Source: Basidiobolus ranarum (taxonomy: Eukaryota > Basidiobolomycota > Basidiobolomycetes > Basidiobolales). From it: a stretch of DNA of 21,072 nt. A model generated the notes under the pieces. The model had not been told where the DNA came from. It was given only the letters and a program-made list of their open reading frames with translations, and searched no databases. The stretch lies in NCBI GenBank assembly GCA_040143965.1, contig JASJQH010000213.1, forward strand, positions 1 through 21,072. Direction: 5' to 3'. How positions within the stretch are numbered: position 1 is the first letter of the stretch; the number at the start of each line of letters is the position of its first letter. The translations under genes were made by a program, and so were the position numbers. Of the stretch, positions 18,080 through 21,072 are shown one piece after another.

Positions 18080-20196
18080 ATGCAATCCTTACCGAACCTT
18101 CAACTAGATCAGGCGTTCAATCTATTTAATAGCACATACTCTAGCTTACATCATATGTATCATTACCTACCGGGTTCATCCTTCCTTTTACGTTACATTA
18201 AGAATTCTTATCAAAACGACCCATTTCGAGTGGTATTGGAACTCTTTCTGGTCTTCTTCGCTATAAAATACTTGCTCTCTAAAAAATATAACATTGAGAA
18301 TAATGATGTCCAGTTAACTGAAGAGGTAATTTATTGCAACAATGTTATACACCTGCGCATCCTTTCTAAATATCTTTAAAAATATTCTTATCAGGAAATT
18401 GATGAATTAGTGGATGTTTGGCAACCTGAACCTTTGGTACCAACCCTAAGTACTTCAGACAAAGAGATTTTGGATAGTGTTCCAATAACTGTTGGGTAAG
18501 GATCAGACTAAGTCTTTCACTCTATATTTCATCGTCTGACTATGTTCCTTTGACATTAAAGTCCACCTGGTGCTCGGCAAAAAATGCGAAATGGAAAAAC
18601 TCTTGTCAACATGGCCGCATTCAATTTCCTAGGCTTTCTAGGAAACGAGACACTCAAAGTATGCTTGTACTCTATTAAGATATATTAGATAGCACCCTTA
18701 CATATCCTAAATAGGCTGGGGCCGTTCGTACACTTCGTAAATATGGTGTTGGCTCTTGTGGACCCCCTGGCTTTTATGGAACTTTAGGTATTTCTTGCCA
18801 GCATATTAATGGTTCTCAATATGTACTCAATTATCTCGATAGATGTTCACAAGCTACTTGAAAAAGATATTGCGAATTTTTTGGGGACTGAGGATGCTAT
18901 TGTTTACTCCCAAGGATTCTCTACCATATCCAGTGTGATTCCTGCATATGCTAAACGTGGTGATCTAATCGTTTGGTAAATTATCATAGATATCAGCAGC
19001 ATCGTATAAACCATATTCTTACCACTTTGTTGTTAGTGATGAGGGTGCCAATTTTGCCATTCAAAAAGGGATTCAAATCTCGCGTAGTAATGTTCGTTAT
19101 TTCAAGCATAACGATATGAACGATTTAGAGCGTGTCCTCGATGGTATTCTTCGTGAAGATCTAATCGTAAGATTTCTAGAGTCACTTTGGTTTTCACTTT
19201 ACTCATTGCATAATTAACAATCATTAATATACGATAATCATTCAGACAAAACGACCGCTCACTCGCCGGTTTATTGTTGTTGAAGGCCTCTCCCTAAATT
19301 ATGGAGATATTGCCCCACTCAAGAAATTAGTAAGGCATTCATGTCGCTAATGTTATCATATTTCCGCTAACAAATCCTTTGCAGATCGAAATCAAACATA
19401 CATACAAATATCGGATTATTTTGGACGAAAGTTTGTCATTTGGAGTCCTTGGTAAACGTGGAGCTGGTCTCACCGACCATTTTAACGTTCCGGTTTGTTG
19501 TACTCAACTATACGTAAGATTCTAGCCCGATTCTAATTCATACATACCCAGATTGAAGATATCGATTTGCTCGTAGGTTCTATGTGTCATGCCCTCACCT
19601 CTTCTGGTGGCTTCTGTGCTGGCAGTAGAGAAATTGTCGATCATCAGAGATTATCCGGCTTGGCATACACCTATTCCGCTTCACTACCTGCTGTTTTAGC
19701 CGTATGTGCACGTGAAGGATTAGCCATTCTACAAAAGGAAAACCAAGTATTATCTACGTTACGAAGTAATATAGCGGTATTCAAATCGATTGTAGAAAAG
19801 ATCCCTAGCATCACTCTTGGAGACACATCAGAAAACTCTCCAATCTTACACATCAGAATCCGTCATGATCTGGTAGTCAAACTAGATATGACAATTAGTG
19901 AACAAGGAAAGAAATTGCAAGAAATTGTACGTGAAGTAAGTGCTGATTATTGTGTTCATTCGTCTGTTGATTGTTTCCATGGAACACTTTGATTCCTAAC
20001 ATGAGCGTATTTACCTTAGGTTGGTCGCGATGGATATCTTATCACACGTGCCATTTATGTTTCTGAACAGGAACTATTCCTTCCTAAGCCAAGTATAAGA
20101 ATATGCATCTCCGCTGCACACACCAGACGAGAGATTGAGAAAGCAGCGAGTTCGATCAAAACTGCAGCTTCCAAGATATTTGGCAAGCGTGTATAA
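18080..20196 (+). CDS. LCB1: Serine palmitoyltransferase subunit 1 (LCB1), 10 exons
   Basis: Exons 18080-18325, 18395-18495, 18562-18658, 18715-18787, 18843-18975, 19037-19166, 19246-19329, 19385-19492, 19552-19935 and 20020-20196 give 510 residues (yeast Lcb1 about 558, human SPTLC1 about 473). With LCB2 it forms the ER enzyme that condenses serine and palmitoyl-CoA, the committing step of sphingolipid synthesis. A membrane segment lies near residues 51-66. The catalytic-fold signatures follow: [20 protein letters not shown], with C163 matching the HSAN1-associated Cys133 of human SPTLC1, then [33 protein letters not shown] and [20 protein letters not shown]. The PLP lysine is absent from that last segment (ALTSSGGF), as expected for the non-catalytic subunit. 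All nine introns (55-84 nt) keep frame. The start is the first ATG giving the usual luminal segment before the membrane helix. Confidence 0.95.
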
Positions 20197-20664
20197 CTTT
20201 GCAGTAGGCAATGTATTTTAATCTACTGGCGTGTACTTATTTTTGACCCATACCATACCATGGTTATGCCAGCTCATGTACTAGCTATAGCTTGTTCATG
20301 TATATCCATTTAATCCTTTTATTTCATTGTAACTAATTATTGTTGCTTGTCAACCTTGAATCGTACAAGTAACACACATCTACCCGAACCTTCGTATACT
20401 GCTTATTAACACTTATCTTATCATTCAATATTGATTGCCATGATATTCAATAAAATTATGATTTATCCCTAATGAAATTCATGTTTACGAAGTCAATTTT
20501 AACCATCCCTATTCAACCAATACAACTGCTACGCACTCCAGTTTTATTTATTAACCCCCTTGTTGAAACAGAGTTGTATCACACTTCAAACATCTCGAAA
20601 CAACAAACCTCTAAATAGCATCAGTATCTTTGATGGAATGTGACTATCAGAATATCAACTAGCT
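20197..20664. other. Spacer between LCB1 and the PEBP gene
   Basis: This stretch contains the LCB1 3' UTR and the promoter region of the PEBP gene. AATAAA lies at 20449-20454. A TATA-like CTAAATAG lies near 20611-20618, about 50 bases before the PEBP ATG. There is no coding signal. Confidence 0.5.
20449..20454 (+). promoter_or_regulatory. AATAAA signal downstream of LCB1
   Basis: AATAAA stands about 253 bases past the LCB1 stop, the first canonical hexamer after it. A more proximal non-canonical signal could be used instead. Confidence 0.35.
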
Positions 20665-21072
20665 ATGCGCAACTCACTCATTATCGCAATCCTATCATCA
20701 GTATGTTATGTCACAGCACAAACCCCAGTACTTACGGTAACATATCCAGATGGAAAGTCTGTAAATCCTGGAGATGAACTCACACTTGAAGAGACTCAAA
20801 AGCAACCGAGTATCCACTTCGACGCCGAAGCTAATGCAAAATACACTTTGATCTTTGCCGACCCTGATGCCCCTTCTCGTTCCAATCACACCCTGGGAGA
20901 ATTTAGGCACTGGCTAGTTGGAAATATCCCTGGAAACGATATCGCCAAAGGGGATATAATCACCGCCTATCTGGGCCCAGCCGCACCACCTGGGACAGGT
21001 TTTCATAGATATACTTTCAAGCTCTACCGACAAGAGGGAACCAATCATTACCAAAGACTGCCTGAAAATGGT
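20665..21072 (+). CDS. Secreted phosphatidylethanolamine-binding protein (PEBP) family, 3' end outside window
   Basis: An open frame of 136 codons runs off the right edge. The N-terminus is a signal peptide (LIIAILSSVCYVTA, cleavage likely near A18), so the product should enter the secretory pathway. The PEBP core follows: ADPDAPSRSN (65-74), with the D-P-D-x-P ligand-site signature, then GEFRHWLVGNIPG (78-90) with the conserved H82-W83, and GPAAPPGTGFHRY (104-116) with the G-x-H-R-Y signature. PEBPs bind phospholipid or anionic ligands; some inhibit carboxypeptidase Y or proteases (yeast Tfs1, Ylr179c), but those are not secreted. About 50 residues plus stop are missing relative to a normal length near 190. 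No intron is seen in the visible part. The ligand and target are unknown. Confidence 0.88.
   Translation, partial: MRNSLIIAILSSVCYVTAQTPVLTVTYPDGKSVNPGDELTLEETQKQPSIHFDAEANAKYTLIFADPDAPSRSNHTLGEFRHWLVGNIPGNDIAKGDIITAYLGPAAPPGTGFHRYTFKLYRQEGTNHYQRLPENG

Noticed and set aside
1-21072. CRISPR arrays, rRNA, retroelement or DNA-transposon coding regions
   Set aside because: No regularly spaced repeats, no ribosomal RNA signature and no reverse transcriptase, integrase, transposase or capsid motif was seen in any frame.

Overview
The window looks like nuclear DNA of an early-diverging (zygomycete-grade) fungus. The protein-coding genes are fungal or opisthokont in type. Two of them are broken by many short introns (about 55-85 nt) with GT/AG ends, spacing is compact, and AATAAA-like 3' signals are present. 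The phylum-level placement is an inference from gene style, not from a marker gene, and I cannot name the genus.

Layout. Positions 1-1148 hold only weak, fragmentary minus-strand coding signals. Next come two plus-strand conserved genes: an intronless, probably mitochondrial kynurenine aminotransferase-type enzyme (1149-2576) and a 14-exon NFX1/FAP1-type zinc-finger protein with RING and R3H domains (3213-7484). The stretch 8044-15984 is an all-minus-strand island: two tandem arrestin-fold genes (8044-9058 and 10557-11563), a fragmented five-exon C2-domain gene (12836-13572), a small secreted Gly/Asn/Arg-rich protein (14480-14851) and an intronless C2-domain gene (15613-15984). After about 2 kb without a recognisable gene, plus-strand genes resume with a 10-exon serine palmitoyltransferase subunit LCB1 (18080-20196) and the 5' part of a secreted PEBP-family protein (20665 to the window edge).

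The outer genes are housekeeping: tryptophan/kynurenine amino-group metabolism, RNA/ubiquitin or rapamycin-pathway regulation, and sphingolipid synthesis. The inner island consists of two duplicated, membrane-traffic-type families (arrestin fold and C2) plus a secreted peptide, and it looks lineage-specific. The arrestin copies share their exon-1 length, intron position and intron phase, so they are a direct tandem duplication. The two C2 genes differ strongly: one is single-exon with most Ca2+ ligand positions, the other has four introns, lacks the first-loop ligands, and carries a possible frame-breaking cassette exon inside its first intron.

No rRNA, tRNA, CRISPR array, recognisable transposon or viral fossil was found. 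The most interesting items are the hidden split C2 gene with its ambiguous splice junction and candidate poison exon, the paired-paralogue minus-strand island, and a cluster of inverted repeats at 15006-15226.
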